A stretch of DNA of 64,000 nucleotides from Phlegmacium glaucopus (lineage: Eukaryota > Basidiomycota > Agaricomycetes > Agaricales > Cortinariaceae): NCBI GenBank assembly GCA_015039465.1, contig MU130379.1, positions 235,995 through 299,994 of the forward strand, given 5' to 3'. The translations under genes were made by a program, and so were the position numbers. This document shows positions 43,290 to 55,409 of this stretch, piece by piece. Every line of letters begins with the position of its first letter. Positions within the stretch are counted from its first letter, which is position 1. Under the pieces are notes generated by a model, which saw only the letters and a program-made list of their open reading frames with translations, ran no database searches and was not told the DNA's origin.

Positions 43290-43686
43290 TTTATAACGGT
43301 GACAAAGCCTTTTACATAATGGGAGATGTAGTTGATGTGTCCATAAAGGGGCTGTTCTTGAAATGATGGACCAAAGATACAATCAAACACGAGCCAATGA
43401 CCAATGTGAATAGTAGATTGATCGTTTTGTTGGATCACTAACCAAGGAACAAATGGATGGTAGATGCTTAGGAGCATGTCGATAGTGAAAACAATGGAGA
43501 GCATAGTGTGAGACATTGAGAGTATGATGAGCGATGAGGGTGATAACGTTGAACAAATGATTTGTCAACCAGGAACGCGATTCAGGGCTGCTTCCAAAAT
43601 AGGTAAGTAAATTCAAAGTCCACTTATTTTCATGATGGCAACTTTTAAGCTTTCTTCTCACACTACCAATCAGTATTGGTGCATGA
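43290..43686 (-). repeat. Dispersed repeat R, copy 3, inverted fragment
   Basis: This is the reverse complement of the first 400 bp of copy 2, from the CATTATGTAAAGGC region to ACCAATACTGATTGG. With copy 2 it forms an inverted repeat around the LTR-like half. It joins directly to copia-2B integrase sequence. Confidence 0.7.
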
Positions 43687-46489
43687 TACCACAGCAAAAT
43701 GGCTGCGCTGAATGGTTTAATAGGACAATAATGGATAAAGCACAGTCTATGTGATTTGATGCGTGTTTACTGCAGTCATGGTGGGAGTTCAGCATCATGC
43801 ACACTATCCACCTTTACAATTGCACTCCTATGGCACGCCTTAAATGGTGTACACCATTCGAGGTACTGTATGGAAACAAACCTGATGTTTCTTTATTCTG
43901 TGTCTTTGGATGCGGCATGTATGTTTTCGTGCCTCCTGAGAGGCATGTTAACAAACTCTCTCCCAAGTCAGAATACATGGTGTACCTAGGTTTCTCAGAA
44001 GGAACCAAAGGTTACTTGTTTATGCGGGAGAGCAATGCTCTTTTCACAGCGACAACTGCTTTATTTGATGAAAAAGCATTTCTGCGCTGCCCAGACAGCC
44101 AAAAACATCTGGCAAATGATCCCCCTTGAGGGACCAGAAGTCATCTCAAGTGATGATGATGACGACCATGAGTCTAACATTCCTTATGAAGACGATGATC
44201 AGGACAATGACTTTTATGTCCCTGATTTTCAACCCTCTAAACCTTCAAAACCAGAAGAGTCCTCTGATGAAGACTCTGGTGATGATGGCGGTCTAGGGCT
44301 TGAGCTAGAAAGGCTGAAGAGCCCTCAACCAAAAACAGTACCACTACCTCAGACACCTCTGTCTGGTGGTAGAAGAGCCCCGCTCCCTCCTGGAAGTGGT
44401 AGTACTAGTGGACGACGTGGACCGGCACCTTTGCCTCCACAAAGTCCACAGCCATCTTCTGGTTCAACACCACAACAGGAAATTGCGCCTAGGCGCAGTG
44501 GTTGTCATAGATAGCCAGCCACAAGGCCTGACAGTGCCTACGGGGATTGCACCCCCTTACAAACTGAACGTCTGCCTAGTCAATATTGGCAAGATTTAGT
44601 GAACAATCCTGATTCACAAGGCCCATCTGCCTCTCATAGCTACACTAGTAAAGACAAGCTGGACTGTCTAACCCAGGAAGGGGGAGTAGCTTTTATAAAT
44701 ATACTGCTTGCCCAAGCAGTTTCACCAAGTGAAAGCTCACTTCAAAAGCCAGTATGAGAATGGCAATACTCAGACATCTTGCATATGAATTCACAGGATA
44801 AAGAGGAATGGAAGTGTGCGTGTGTTGAAGAATTAGAGTCCCTTCGACACTGCAATGTCTTTGAACTCGTCGACCTACCTACAGGTCATAAAATAATTAG
44901 GAACTGTTGGGTCTTCAACATCAAAACTGATGGTTGTAAAAAGGCTCAATTGGTAGCCAAGTAGAAGGCATATATTTTAATGAGGTCTTCTCACCAGTTG
45001 TACACTTTGAAACGGTGTGGCTTATGCTTGCACTAGCAGCGTTAAACAACTGGCACATATCTGCCATTGATGTTAAAACTGCCTTTCTTTATGGCAAATT
45101 AGATGAAGAAATCTACATGGCACAGCCTGAAGGATTTAAGACTAAAGGTCAAGAAACCAAGGTCTGGCACCTCCCCCGTGCTCTTTATGGATTGAAGCAA
45201 GCATCGCTCTCTTGGTGGAGGCAGCTTGAATCTTCAATGAAAAGATAGGCTACAAGCGGTTATTTGCTGATGCTGGAATTTTCATCTATAATGATGGAAA
45301 GGAAGTTCTCATTGTCATTGTCTACGTTGATGATGCTTTATTCTTTGGAAAAAATGTGACTTTTCGTCATATCCAAGAAAAAGCAATTCATGAAGACATG
45401 GGAATGTCATGACTTGGGAGATGCCAAAGAATTTCTCCATATGAGAATTTGTAGGAAAGGCGCTGATATTTACCTTGATCAGGTTTATTACCTTGACATG
45501 GTCTTGAAGCGCTTCAGACTAGAGAATGCTAAGTCAGCACCTACTCCACTACCTACAGGCTGGCAACCATCAGAGAACACAGAAAAGCCTGACTACAAGC
45601 ATACTTCGCTTTATCAGTCAATAATTGGTTCTCTGTTGTACATCATGTTGGGCACTCATCCTGACATCTGTTATGTAGTAACAAAACTGGCACAGTTCAC
45701 TTCAAATCCCTCAGAGGAACATTTGGACAAAGTGAAATACATCTGCCATTACCTTGTCGGTACTCGCAACTATGTGCTTGTTTACAAAGGCAAGAACGGC
45801 AATGGTATTCATGCATTTACAGACTCTGATTGGGCTGCTGATCCCATCAAACATTGCTCAGTAACTGGCTACTTCTTTAAGTTAGCCAATGGTATTTTTA
45901 GCTGGACTAGTCAAGCTCAAAAGACCATAGCCCTGTCTTCGACAGAGGCTGAATACATGGCTATTAGTGATTGTAGTCACCAAGCCATGTGGCTAAAGAA
46001 CTTATTTACCAAATTGGGATTTCTGCTTTCAGCAATCCCCATATATGGTGATAACCAAGGTTCTATCTTCATGGCATCTAATCCCATACAAGAAGGACGC
46101 ATCAAACACATTGATGTTTGTTATCACTTCATACAGCAATGCGTAGAAGACAAACACATTGAGCTATCCTTCGTAGAAGGAGCTGAAAATACAGCTGATA
46201 TGCTTACAAAGAATCTTGGTCATATCAAGTTCTTAAAATTTAGGAGTTAATTGGGTCTTGAGTTTTACTCGACTCAATCCTGAATTAGCCAACCACCAGG
46301 TGCTTGCAACAGCTGTGTGAGAACTCCACTTGGTGGAAGAGGACAAAGGGGAGGTCACCTATACCCTCATGTATAAGCGGGTAGTGACCTGTGCTTCTTG
46401 GTTGAAGGAGGACTGAGACCGAGGAAGTCTTGGCTGATAACTACTCCTACTATTGCTCAATGCATTACCATGCACTTAGCAAGGGGGTG

Positions 46490-47085
46490 TGTTAAACAAG
46501 TAGTTATCTTATCTACTAGATTAGATTAGATACAAGTAGATACTTGTAGTGTAGATGTCCATACTGTTGAGTTTTGGTGTCGGCACAAAGAACTAAACTT
46601 GCAAGATGACTTAAGCGATGCTTAGGCACTTTGCGAGGGCAGGGGTATGCAATAGTATTGGTTCACACCGATAAGGAGTCCCCTCCTTATCGATGTGCTT
46701 AAATACCTATCTACACAGAGTAAATACTTGTAGTACAAACATTGAGAGAATACCGCTATTGGTCAGTGTACCGACTATGCAATTATGATGCAATATGGCG
46801 CGACTAGCATGCAATAGTTCTAGAATATTCCAACACATACCACCAGACCAACATGTGATAGCCATCACACACATGCTACCCCAGGTAGCTTCTAGGGGCT
46901 GTGTTGTAGACATGTGCACAGACCATCTACAATAGTATATAAGCAGTAGATACACCGCTAATATACTTCACTTGGATATACATCTAAGTACCTAGTTAGT
47001 AGCACACTCTACATACTCAAAGGTAAGCTAGTAAGATAACCACGACCAGCTCTGCACATACAAGCAACTAGTTTGCTGCGCAACA
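46490..47085 (+). repeat. Copia-2B 3' LTR, interrupted by a solo LTR
   Basis: It starts TGTTAAACAAG and ends CTGCGCAACA. Without the nested solo LTR and one duplicated 5-mer it is about 320 bp, close to the 338 bp of copy A; part of the difference is a small deletion near 46870. Confidence 0.9.
46560..46840 (+). mobile_element. Solo LTR (271 bp) nested in the copia-2B LTR
   Basis: The LTR runs 46565-46835, with perfect short inverted ends TGTTG and CAACA, and is flanked by the exact duplication CATAC (46560-46564 and 46836-46840). It is unrelated to the 586-bp solo LTR. Confidence 0.95.
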
Positions 47086-47529
47086 GAAGCTAATGAAAGT
47101 TTTTTCAGCATCTGAATGACGGTTGGTGAAGAATGTGTCCAGTGAAGTCAAGGAAGGGGGGGGTGAAGGGCAGCTTGGGGAGGAAGGATAATTTGGGTGG
47201 GTGGAAGATGGATGATGTCAATTTTGTTGCCTTGGACCATTTTTACGAGGAACAGACAGGAAAAAGGAGGAGTGTGTGTGTTAATAAAATAATAAAGTTA
47301 TTCTGAGCTTTAGGACTCAAATTTTTTTTAATGAGGACATATAAACACTTTTTTCCATGTCAGAACCAGGTCCAATGTGATAGGGAGAAGTGCTCCCCAA
47401 TTGCAATGCAATTCTATTCATATTTGTATATGTGATTTACAAGGGAAGAAGCTATGGCCTGATTCTGATGCTGGGTGTTATCTTATCTGATAATGAGTTA
47501 GCCCTTGTTCCTTGGGCTCGCTCATCGTG
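47086..47529. other. Intergenic, no gene seen
   Basis: G-rich and AT-rich stretches between the copia-2B LTR and the NTPase pseudogene. No repeat from elsewhere in the window is recognised. Confidence 0.4.
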
Positions 47530-50500
47530 GAGTGTTATCATTCTTCCTCATCTTCATAACTAAAATCTACATCATCCGCTGTGTCCTCATCTTTGTCCCT
47601 AATATCACTACCGCAAAACTCATTCCAGTGGTCTGCACCAGTCGCCGTCCCAGGATTCATCTTACGCCTCATGCTCTCAGCGCTCGGAACGTGCTGAACG
47701 ATACCATGAGTATAAGCGGCCGGGAAGACTTTACACACTCTCAAAAGATTTGCGTAGGTATCATCGTCCCCGGGTTTAATGACTCCAAAAGTATCAGAAC
47801 ACACTTTCGCACACCAGATGTCGTATGAAGTGAATCTAGGGGATCCCTTGGAGGACTGTCTGCTGCCTGTACCTTCGCCCTCTGCGGAAAATGTTCATGC
47901 TTTGGCGGAATGACTTCAATTGCAGGTGAACGTGAAGCGAGGGCGAAGACCATTCGAAGTACAGGTAAGGGTTCCTCATCCATATCAAAGAAGCGGGGGG
48001 AGAAAGGATTCATCAGGTCAAACAAAATAAAATTGGGCTTCGTTGTGAAGGCTGCGTCATTCTTCACCTGGATGAAGATGGCAGAGACATTGATTCTGGA
48101 TAATTTCCCAGCACAATACATAAATGGAATGACAATGTCCACGCCGCGTTGACAATTGGCGCACCGGACCGCAGCACCTCTAGCGATGAGTCTCCACAAG
48201 AAGTCACGGTTGATTACATTGGGATCGTTGATCTTTATAAAGTGGTTGAAATACACCTTCGACTCATTGAATGTGGCCCCGAATGATTGTTGCCCTTCGG
48301 TGCATGTTCGCGACTTGGCTGGCTTAACATTCAGGATCTGGTCATGCTGTTCCTTGGCAAGTAACTCTCTGATGAACAACTCCAGACTGACGGCTCTCGA
48401 TGTGGTCGGTTCGACCTCAATGTTTTTTAGGCTTTCATTCGTCTGATCTCCTGTGTTTGGGAGTCGAGCTTTCTTATGATATGCCGCATCAGATGCAAGG
48501 ATGAGCAGAAGCTCAGCTATCAGCTCTCCCCTGTCACCATTATCCAACCCTGGCTTCTCCAGTTGCTCGAGGAGAGAGCGGGGGACGTCGAAAGTAGGAT
48601 TGTCTTTCATAAGACTACGGGCAGCCTCCGCAAGTATAGGCTCTGATGGAGAGACAGTCATAGCCGTTTCGAAGTTGCCGTATACGACGAGACAGACGCG
48701 CATATATTTTTCGACCTGTTCCAACTCGCGCGCCCTGACTTCCGTGGATATCGGGTTGAACTCTAGTGCCAGGCGAACAGACAAGCAAGCTGCGAGCCCG
48801 AATAAGTACGAGATTAATAGTAGCGTGGGAATCCAACCTAGTCTTGCTCCAGCTGATTCGAGAAACTTGGCGGGATTTGACCTAACCCCAGTCAACTTTT
48901 CTTTCGCAAATCGGAGGATTGAGTTTTGGTCTCCAACAAGACCATTCTTGTATCGAGAACCAAATCTAACACACCGATCTTTGAGAGAAGACAAGCTGTA
49001 GATAAAATTTCTCTCTTACAATGGGCGGCCATATCTAGCCATGAACCCTACCCTTGAGACATCGTCAATATCGAAAATGTTCTCGACAATCTTAAGGTTA
49101 TCGGCTTTCAGCATTTGATCGAATCCGAGCTCGGTGAATGGAGGAAAGAGTTTCAGTTGCTGATTAGAGAGTCGGTTGGACGCGTCGTCCTTAGGTGGTG
49201 GTGTGAAATCGTGAACATTGCCTGTCGTTGACAGAAATAAGGCAAACAGAGGAAACTCGATCATCTGTCGAATCGCACGCCTCATTTCAGAAAACACTGT
49301 TGCGCATGGTGGCTGGCCTGTCTTAGCCTCCGGAAAACACAGGCCGTGGGCTTCGTCGAACGCAAGCAGAACTATTGGTGGCATCGCGGATAAGCCACCA
49401 TCGATGTTTGGGAGATTGGGATGCAATAGACGCAGTAGCTCCATAAGCACCGGACATAATTGAGTGGATGTCATGCCCTCCTCTACAAAGCGGATGAACA
49501 AATAAAATGAAGAAATGAGTGGGCGACCGACCAGTGAAGGTGATCTCTTGGGTTGGGCTCTGACTCATCCTACCAAATGAATGAGCTTCTGATTTACATT
49601 CAGCGTCGGGGACACACACATCTCTATGCTTGATCTTAATTTCACATCGCTATTCATTAGCTGAGCACAAATCAGGAATACATCGTACCAGTAAAGTTCA
49701 ATAGAGCTAGCGTACCGATTTAGCTTGCGATATCACCTTGTTATAGAACTGAACGCGGTTAGACCCATGTTTTTCGAATGTTTGACCGGTGCTCATATAC
49801 TCTCGAAATTTCTGGGAGAGAAGTTCCTGACGTTTTTCGGGGGAGACACCCTTGATCTTCTTCGCAATACCATCTAGGATCTCATACGCAGCTTTGAAAA
49901 GACTGATCAAAAATGCCTGAGAACGTTTATATGACTCGATCTGGTCAAATGGTACGGGTTTGAGAAAGTCGAGTACTTGTGCATCGCCTGGCGGAAACCC
50001 TTGGAAAACACAAAGACATGAGGATTACAACCAGAGAGTAAGCATCACACACCAGATCCCTCGTTTCGCAAATTGATGGGAATCACCAGATGTTGCTTCG
50101 AGAGCTCGTCAACCATCCGTGACTTTCCCATGCCAGAGGATTGAACAATGGCTTGGTATCGCGCGTACGCTTGGGGTTCTGACTGGATTTGACTTGTAAT
50201 TGTTTCGTAAAGAACTTCGTGAGCTTCGCCGATATAGGCTTCATCCCACGAAAGCATTGTGGCTAAAAGATTGATTCAAAGATTGGAGCGAACTCTCGAT
50301 AGTTGTTCACCCACCCAAGTGGCCGTCTCCACGGGCAAGTTGGGACTGGCTAGGAGTAGGAAGTGGAGAGCTCCGGCGAAGCACAGCTAGCGGACAACCA
50401 GTTGGTCTACAGAAAGCTTTTGGAACTGCCTTCGCGTACCAAGGTTGCGTATATTCCGGAATTGCCGCTTTTTCGTGTCCTCATCGATGACATTCTGGAT

Positions 50501-50550
50501 TCGTTCAACTAACAGAAGAGCATCGAGTTCGTCGTCCGTGACCGTCTTGT
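47530..50550 (-). pseudogene. Second copy of the NTPase/nuclease-like gene, truncated and frameshifted
   Basis: Homology to the intact gene begins within 10 bp of the stop codon side (47530 versus 15950) and ends at about codon 75, where sequence changes abruptly near 50548. All introns downstream are retained, so this is a DNA-level duplication. The exon with Walker B (49016-49501) differs from the intact copy by one amino acid. A 1-nt deletion near 47857 (GACTGTC against GACTTGTC) shifts the C-terminal frame. The promoter and the first 75 codons are missing, so it is very unlikely to give the full protein. Confidence 0.88.
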
Positions 50551-50733
50551 GTATCCACAGGAGAGGATTACATACATACAAATAAGGTCACACAATGTTG
50601 ATTGTTATGACAAGCCGTGCCCTTCGTACACTTCGCCGTATCTACGCCACAGATTTGAGGCTTGTGATCAAATCCCTGTTCCACGATGCATATCTGGGTC
50701 TGGAATTGGAGTTCAGCCAACAAGCATAAAAGC

Positions 50734-50741
50734 TATAAATA
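50734..50741 (+). promoter_or_regulatory. TATA box of the F-box gene
   Basis: TATAAATA about 140 bp upstream of the ATG, in the direction of the gene, at the edge of the transposon island. Confidence 0.45.
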
Positions 50742-50877
50742 GACCATCATCGATTAACGTTCAACCTTTGTGACTGTATCATACTTACAGCCTAAAAGGT
50801 GAGATATTCAAAACCTTTTCAAAATTACGCTGACAGCCTGAGGGACGTCCAGAAACCTCGACAAATAATCGACACCG

Positions 50878-52596
50878 ATGAATGACTCCAATGTCATGTC
50901 TGGAAACGACCCATCCAAGATCAAAGGCCCACCGCCCGTATTCAAATTGGCGCACGATCTTCTCGCATATATATTTTTAATGAACGCTACCCGTTCTGAT
51001 TGTCAACCCGCCGAACGTGCAGCGACGACGCTGATATCATCCCGAATCTGCACGATATGGAGATCAGTTGCGCTGGGGTACAGAATGTTATGGCTTCATA
51101 TGATCGATTACGACAACGATTCGCTCGGTTGGATTCACGAAATGCTTCGTCGCTCAGACCCTGCATTGTTCGATTTCGGGAGCCGTGTTAAGCGCGTTGA
51201 TGTGTCTGAAGACAGACGTGGGGTATTGGAGCTGGTCTCCAACTACTCGTCAAGACTGAGGACCTTCAGTTTACAAACACCGATTGGCAACTGGGAACTC
51301 GTGCGCTCACGTTTCCTCCAGAAACCGGCACCAAATCTCGAGTTCATCGACTTTTGTGTTCTTTTCGACGAATTTGTGAAGATCGACTTTTGTAACCTTT
51401 TCGACAATGAATGTGTGTTCACAGATCCTTTGTTTGACAATCATGCTCCCAGTCTGCGGCACTTTCAGCTGCGTCGATGCGCTGTTGACTTCACCTCTCC
51501 CGTCCTGACGCTTCTAACCGAACTATATGTGCGCCAAATAACTGTATTGGATGCTGCACCGACCATCACCGCTTGGTTACATGTTCTTGGAGGAATGCCT
51601 TTCATTCGACGTATCACCATCATTGACGCCCTCTCGGATGCTGCCGTCGCCCAAACTGAATTTCCCATCATCCACCTCGTCCATTTAGAAAAGCTGTCTG
51701 TAGAAGGAGGGTTTCACGAGAGTGTCACACTGATCAACCAGGTGATCACACCGCCTAGGTGCAGCCTGATGGTGAGGTGTAATCACGCTCATTTCGGACC
51801 TGAGCAACAGATACTTTGGGCCATGATCGGCAAAAAGCTCGATTTCTGGGAGCAGGATGTCGATATCCGCCGATTCATAGGAGATCTTCATGAAAACTCA
51901 TTCTCTATCGGAAACCTGCGAGACATCGGCTCATCATGGGAAGAGAACGAAGCAGAAGAATTGAAATATATGGGGGATCCACCACTGGATCCCTTCCTGG
52001 CGGTTTCGTTGCATTCACATAACCCCGACGATGTCACTTCACTTTTTGTCTCGCTGTTCGGTCTTTTTGAACCTACCTTCTCGGGTACGATCTATCTCGA
52101 TCTGTGTCTGGACTATAGAGGAGAAAATGGCTTAGAAATCTTCCGTCCACTAGTCGAGCACTTTCGCTCCTTTGTGGAGTTGGAGTCGTTGAGTCTAGTA
52201 TATGATTCTCACGAATTTATACTCCCACACCTACAGCGCATTTCCTCACCTGGTTCGGTGTTGCTACCCGTTATATATGTAGTGAACTTTTCCGGTGCCA
52301 TTTTTCGACGCAACTCACATTTGACTCCGGTCGCAGCGTTCCTGCAGTGGCGGAGAGAACAAGGCTTTCCGATCGAGGAGGTCCACATTTCCGACAGTCA
52401 CGTGGACAGGAATTTGGTGCTATCGTTACTTGAAGATGTAGAGGTCAAGATGGGTGATAGTAATTCCACAGATGACACTGATGAAGAGGAACTTGAAGAC
52501 CCAGACCCTGATGATGACGCAGAGCTTGAGAGCTTGACCACTGATGAAGACGCAGACCTTGAGGGCTTGAGCACTGATGAAGAGGAAGATAATTAG
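50878..52596 (+). CDS. F-box domain protein with leucine-rich-type repeats, 572 aa
   Basis: A single uninterrupted exon. The N-terminal part (about residues 20-75) fits the divergent basidiomycete F-box: HDLLAYIFL, then ICTIWRSVALGYRMLWLHM. The middle holds irregular Leu/Phe-rich segments typical of the family's substrate-binding half (LRTFSLQTPIG, LRHFQLRRCAVDF, LEKLSVEGGF). The tail (about 520-572) is a strongly acidic Asp/Glu repeat with STDDTDEEE, LTTDEDADLEGL and LSTDEEEDN. Such proteins are thought to be SCF ubiquitin-ligase substrate adaptors; substrates are unknown. A second in-frame ATG is six codons downstream. This is the first intact ordinary gene to the right of the transposon island. 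Confidence 0.82.
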   Translation: MNDSNVMSGNDPSKIKGPPPVFKLAHDLLAYIFLMNATRSDCQPAERAATTLISSRICTIWRSVALGYRMLWLHMIDYDNDSLGWIHEMLRRSDPALFDFGSRVKRVDVSEDRRGVLELVSNYSSRLRTFSLQTPIGNWELVRSRFLQKPAPNLEFIDFCVLFDEFVKIDFCNLFDNECVFTDPLFDNHAPSLRHFQLRRCAVDFTSPVLTLLTELYVRQITVLDAAPTITAWLHVLGGMPFIRRITIIDALSDAAVAQTEFPIIHLVHLEKLSVEGGFHESVTLINQVITPPRCSLMVRCNHAHFGPEQQILWAMIGKKLDFWEQDVDIRRFIGDLHENSFSIGNLRDIGSSWEENEAEELKYMGDPPLDPFLAVSLHSHNPDDVTSLFVSLFGLFEPTFSGTIYLDLCLDYRGENGLEIFRPLVEHFRSFVELESLSLVYDSHEFILPHLQRISSPGSVLLPVIYVVNFSGAIFRRNSHLTPVAAFLQWRREQGFPIEEVHISDSHVDRNLVLSLLEDVEVKMGDSNSTDDTDEEELEDPDPDDDAELESLTTDEDADLEGLSTDEEEDN

Positions 52597-53183
52597 TGTC
52601 GGAGCAGAACATGTATACAAGGAACGAGATATGGACAGATTGTACATAAGCAAAGTGTGTCTGACGTCATATACATTTCATCACGCGAACTGCACGTCCA
52701 TGTGAGGCTCACCAACAACAAGTCCTACGTTGAAAACTTCGCCAAGGGTGCTTCGGAAATCCCATCATCGAAAGGATACATCGTCGGTACGATTTTCACG
52801 CTGGTTTCACACTAGACGGCCCGAGGCGAGAATCAACCTCCCTCAAACTTGGTTTAAACCTTTACAATTTGTTTTGGAAAAAAAAGGAAGGTAATCTGTT
52901 GCTGACAGTAAGGATATATAAACTCAAGGGACTAGTTCAGACTGGTTTACATTGGGTACCGCTCCAGGATGACACCCCTGAGCCCGCATGACAGCAACAC
53001 TATCAACCTCAAGCCCCGCCGTAAAGTGTACTCCAATGCTTCGTAGCCAAGTGATAGGTTTAGTATAGTAGTAAATTCATTTCAACGGGGTTGTGTACAT
53101 GAGACGATATTGAGATATTTCAACAGCTAGGAAACGTCATGGCGAAAGGAGTCGTAGCATGTTTGGAAATCTATTGCTTTAGT
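52597..53183. other. Intergenic between F-box and quinone reductase genes
   Basis: Convergent gene ends. No gene, repeat or RNA is recognised; an A-rich tract lies near 52878. Confidence 0.5.
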
Positions 53184-54023
53184 CTAAAATTTGACCTTGG
53201 AAACGGTTTCCCAGAAGCTTTTCCCTTGAATCTGAGCAATCTCGAGCTCTAGCGCGCTGGGTTGACGCGCTCCTGTTGGGCCAGCAAGTGTTCCGGCACC
53301 CCAGGGCGATCCTGAAATGAAGTGTATATTAAATGACGGCATCAATTAACTTGCAAGCAAAAATACTTACCACCATGAGCTTCGTCAAGGTTGGCAAGTT
53401 GGGGGAATGCGTGACTATAACCGAAAGGGACATAGATGATTCCATGGTGAGTGAGCGTCGAGAGGCTGCTCAAAGCGGTAGACTCTTGACCTCCTCCTAG
53501 CAGACCCGTCGACAGAAAGAATGCCGCGTATTTTCCTGCGAGCTTTCCTGCAGCCCAAAGTTGGCCAGTCGAGTCCCAGAAAGCCTGGGTAGAAGGTGAG
53601 GTCCGGTCAATCAGGTTTATGAAGCTTGTGAACCGTACCTTCCATTGAGCGGGCATGTTTCCGTAACGAGTAGGGATACCCAAGAGATAGGCGTCATAGT
53701 TGAGCAAGATATCAGGGGTAACGATAGGATAATTGGGTTTCGCCGCAGCGTGCATCTTGGTGAGGACCTCTTCAGGAAGAGTTTCGGCAACTCTAGTAGC
53801 GGGGAGATAGAATAAGATGAATGTCTGATCAAAGGAATGGAATTTTTACTGATAGATGTCAGCGGTTCCGCCTGCACTTTCAATACCGGCTTTCTCTGCC
53901 TGTGCAACTATAAGGATAGCAAAAAACGAATGAGTATGATATATGGGAAGAAAATTATAACGAACTCTGTGTGATGTGACCATGCATCGAGTAGATGATA
54001 ATTGCAACTCTTGGGGCAGACAT
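53184..54023 (-). CDS. NAD(P)H:quinone oxidoreductase, WrbA/flavodoxin-like, 203 aa
   Basis: There are five exons: 54023-53966, 53907-53850, 53792-53639, 53584-53371 and 53311-53184, all GT-AG and in phase (612 nt). The protein starts [16 protein letters not shown], the FMN-binding loop. It has [48 protein letters not shown] and the C-terminal block [18 protein letters not shown], all hallmarks of the WrbA/type IV NQO family. Length equals the usual 200-205 aa. It is expected to bind FMN and carry out two-electron reduction of quinones in the cytosol, protecting against oxidative stress and, in wood-decay fungi, aiding quinone cycling. Function is inferred from the family. Confidence 0.95.
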
Positions 54024-55409
54024 ATCTGGTTAGGTCTGTAGTGTTGGAGGGGATTGGATAGTAGGGGAATATTGAAGCAGATGTGGAACCGGACTCCGGA
54101 GGGTTCGCTTTTTGTAGGCTTCTGGCATGTTGTCGCCCTTTTGAAAATTTTGTCCCTCAGCGACATCGGAGGCAATCGTATTGAACTACTTATATGTCGA
54201 ATTCAACACCACGATAATCGTCCGAAAAGGTGATGCTGCGGCGCTTATGCTGGCTTACGGTGGGTTCTGTGGGTTCTGGTGGGACAAAATGGACGAGTTA
54301 GAAATTTTGGTCCTTGGCGGGACTATATGATTCCAAATCCAACATGGCAACCTCAGATGAGCGATTCGTGTGTTGTAGTAAGCAAGTTGCAGTTATTCCA
54401 CAGATGGCATGTATTTCCCATCGGAATGATGTCGCCGCTGATACAAGTAGGGGCGCCATTGATTCATCACGAATCAGTTACTAGGGTTGTCCAGGAGAGG
54501 CCAGGAGTTTGTAATACAGAACCCTCTTAACCCATACCTCTCGCTGGAAGGCCCATGGGTCATGGGTATGCTAAAAATAGACTCGGAAATTTCGCAACAG
54601 TGCATAAATTATACTGCGGATGTCGCTTTTGAATGGTAATATCTACCATCACTGGTCCATCAGCTATCATCTCTGAAAAAGTTGGGTAAAACAGTATCCC
54701 CAGTGAAAATCAACTCTGCAGCATTCCACGCAGAGCTGCGAATATTAGCGGCGTGTAGGACAAATTCAGCAGCAGTGATCTATCGTCTGCTAGCGTCTGC
54801 CCCCATTTGTGATTCCCGGCGCCCTTACTGCAACATGACGATATCATTTTGACCTTACGGTCCGAACACTCTGCATCATGGTAATTTGTATCCCATTCCC
54901 CTTAAGCTCTCTTCCTTCCCCCACCTTCTCCCCCATCGCATCTCCCAGGAATGTTACACATCGCTCTGCCAGTGGCGTGAGTGTTTTTATTTGCAGCTGA
55001 GAACATTTTCACTGGGCAGTATCTTTTATACTCAAGTTAGTTGTCAATTGATTCTTGAATTTCGGCTTGCTTTAGTAAATATGGGTTCTCTTCTCTCTTT
55101 TTTATTCTGTATGGGATACATATAATTGGAACTTTTTGGGGTGTATATACAATTGTCGCACCTTCCGTCTTCGCTTCATAGGACTGACTATTACCGAGTC
55201 CATAGAGAAGTCTGCTATGGTTTAGTGCACGTGGGTTTACAAAAAAAAAGCTTGTTGCCTAGTATGGAGTTGGAGTCGTAGCAAGTGCTTCATGAGCTTT
55301 TCCAGTCAGACCGTGAATATCAAACGCCCTCCATGTGTGAAGCCCAGATCGAAACGTCTACGAAGTAGGCCGAATTTACGTAGATCCTAATATACAATCA
55401 ATTTCATCT
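54024..55409. other. Intergenic; right part duplicated elsewhere
   Basis: No gene is supported. The part from about 55080 to 55395, downstream of the guanine deaminase gene, is present inverted at 62040-62390. Confidence 0.55.

Larger units (their letters stand above)
43687..47085 (+). mobile_element. Ty1/copia family 2, copy B, 5'-truncated
   Basis: It begins within integrase (PQQNGCAEWFNRTIMDKAQSM) with no 5' LTR, gag or protease. It continues through integrase tail, acidic linker, RT and RNase H (45390-46250), and ends in a 3' LTR. Compared with copy A it retains the end of the integrase core but has more stops and frameshifts, for example near 43750, 44964 and 45250. RT reads IVYVDDALFFG near 45330. 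Confidence 0.9.

Noticed and set aside
43687..47085. Complete second copia-2 element
   Set aside because: There is no 5' LTR, primer site, gag or protease upstream; the sequence enters directly from inverted repeat R.
48501..49001. 166-aa plus-strand frame (also at 16931-17431)
   Set aside because: It is antisense to the well-supported NTPase exons and reflects their codon pattern.
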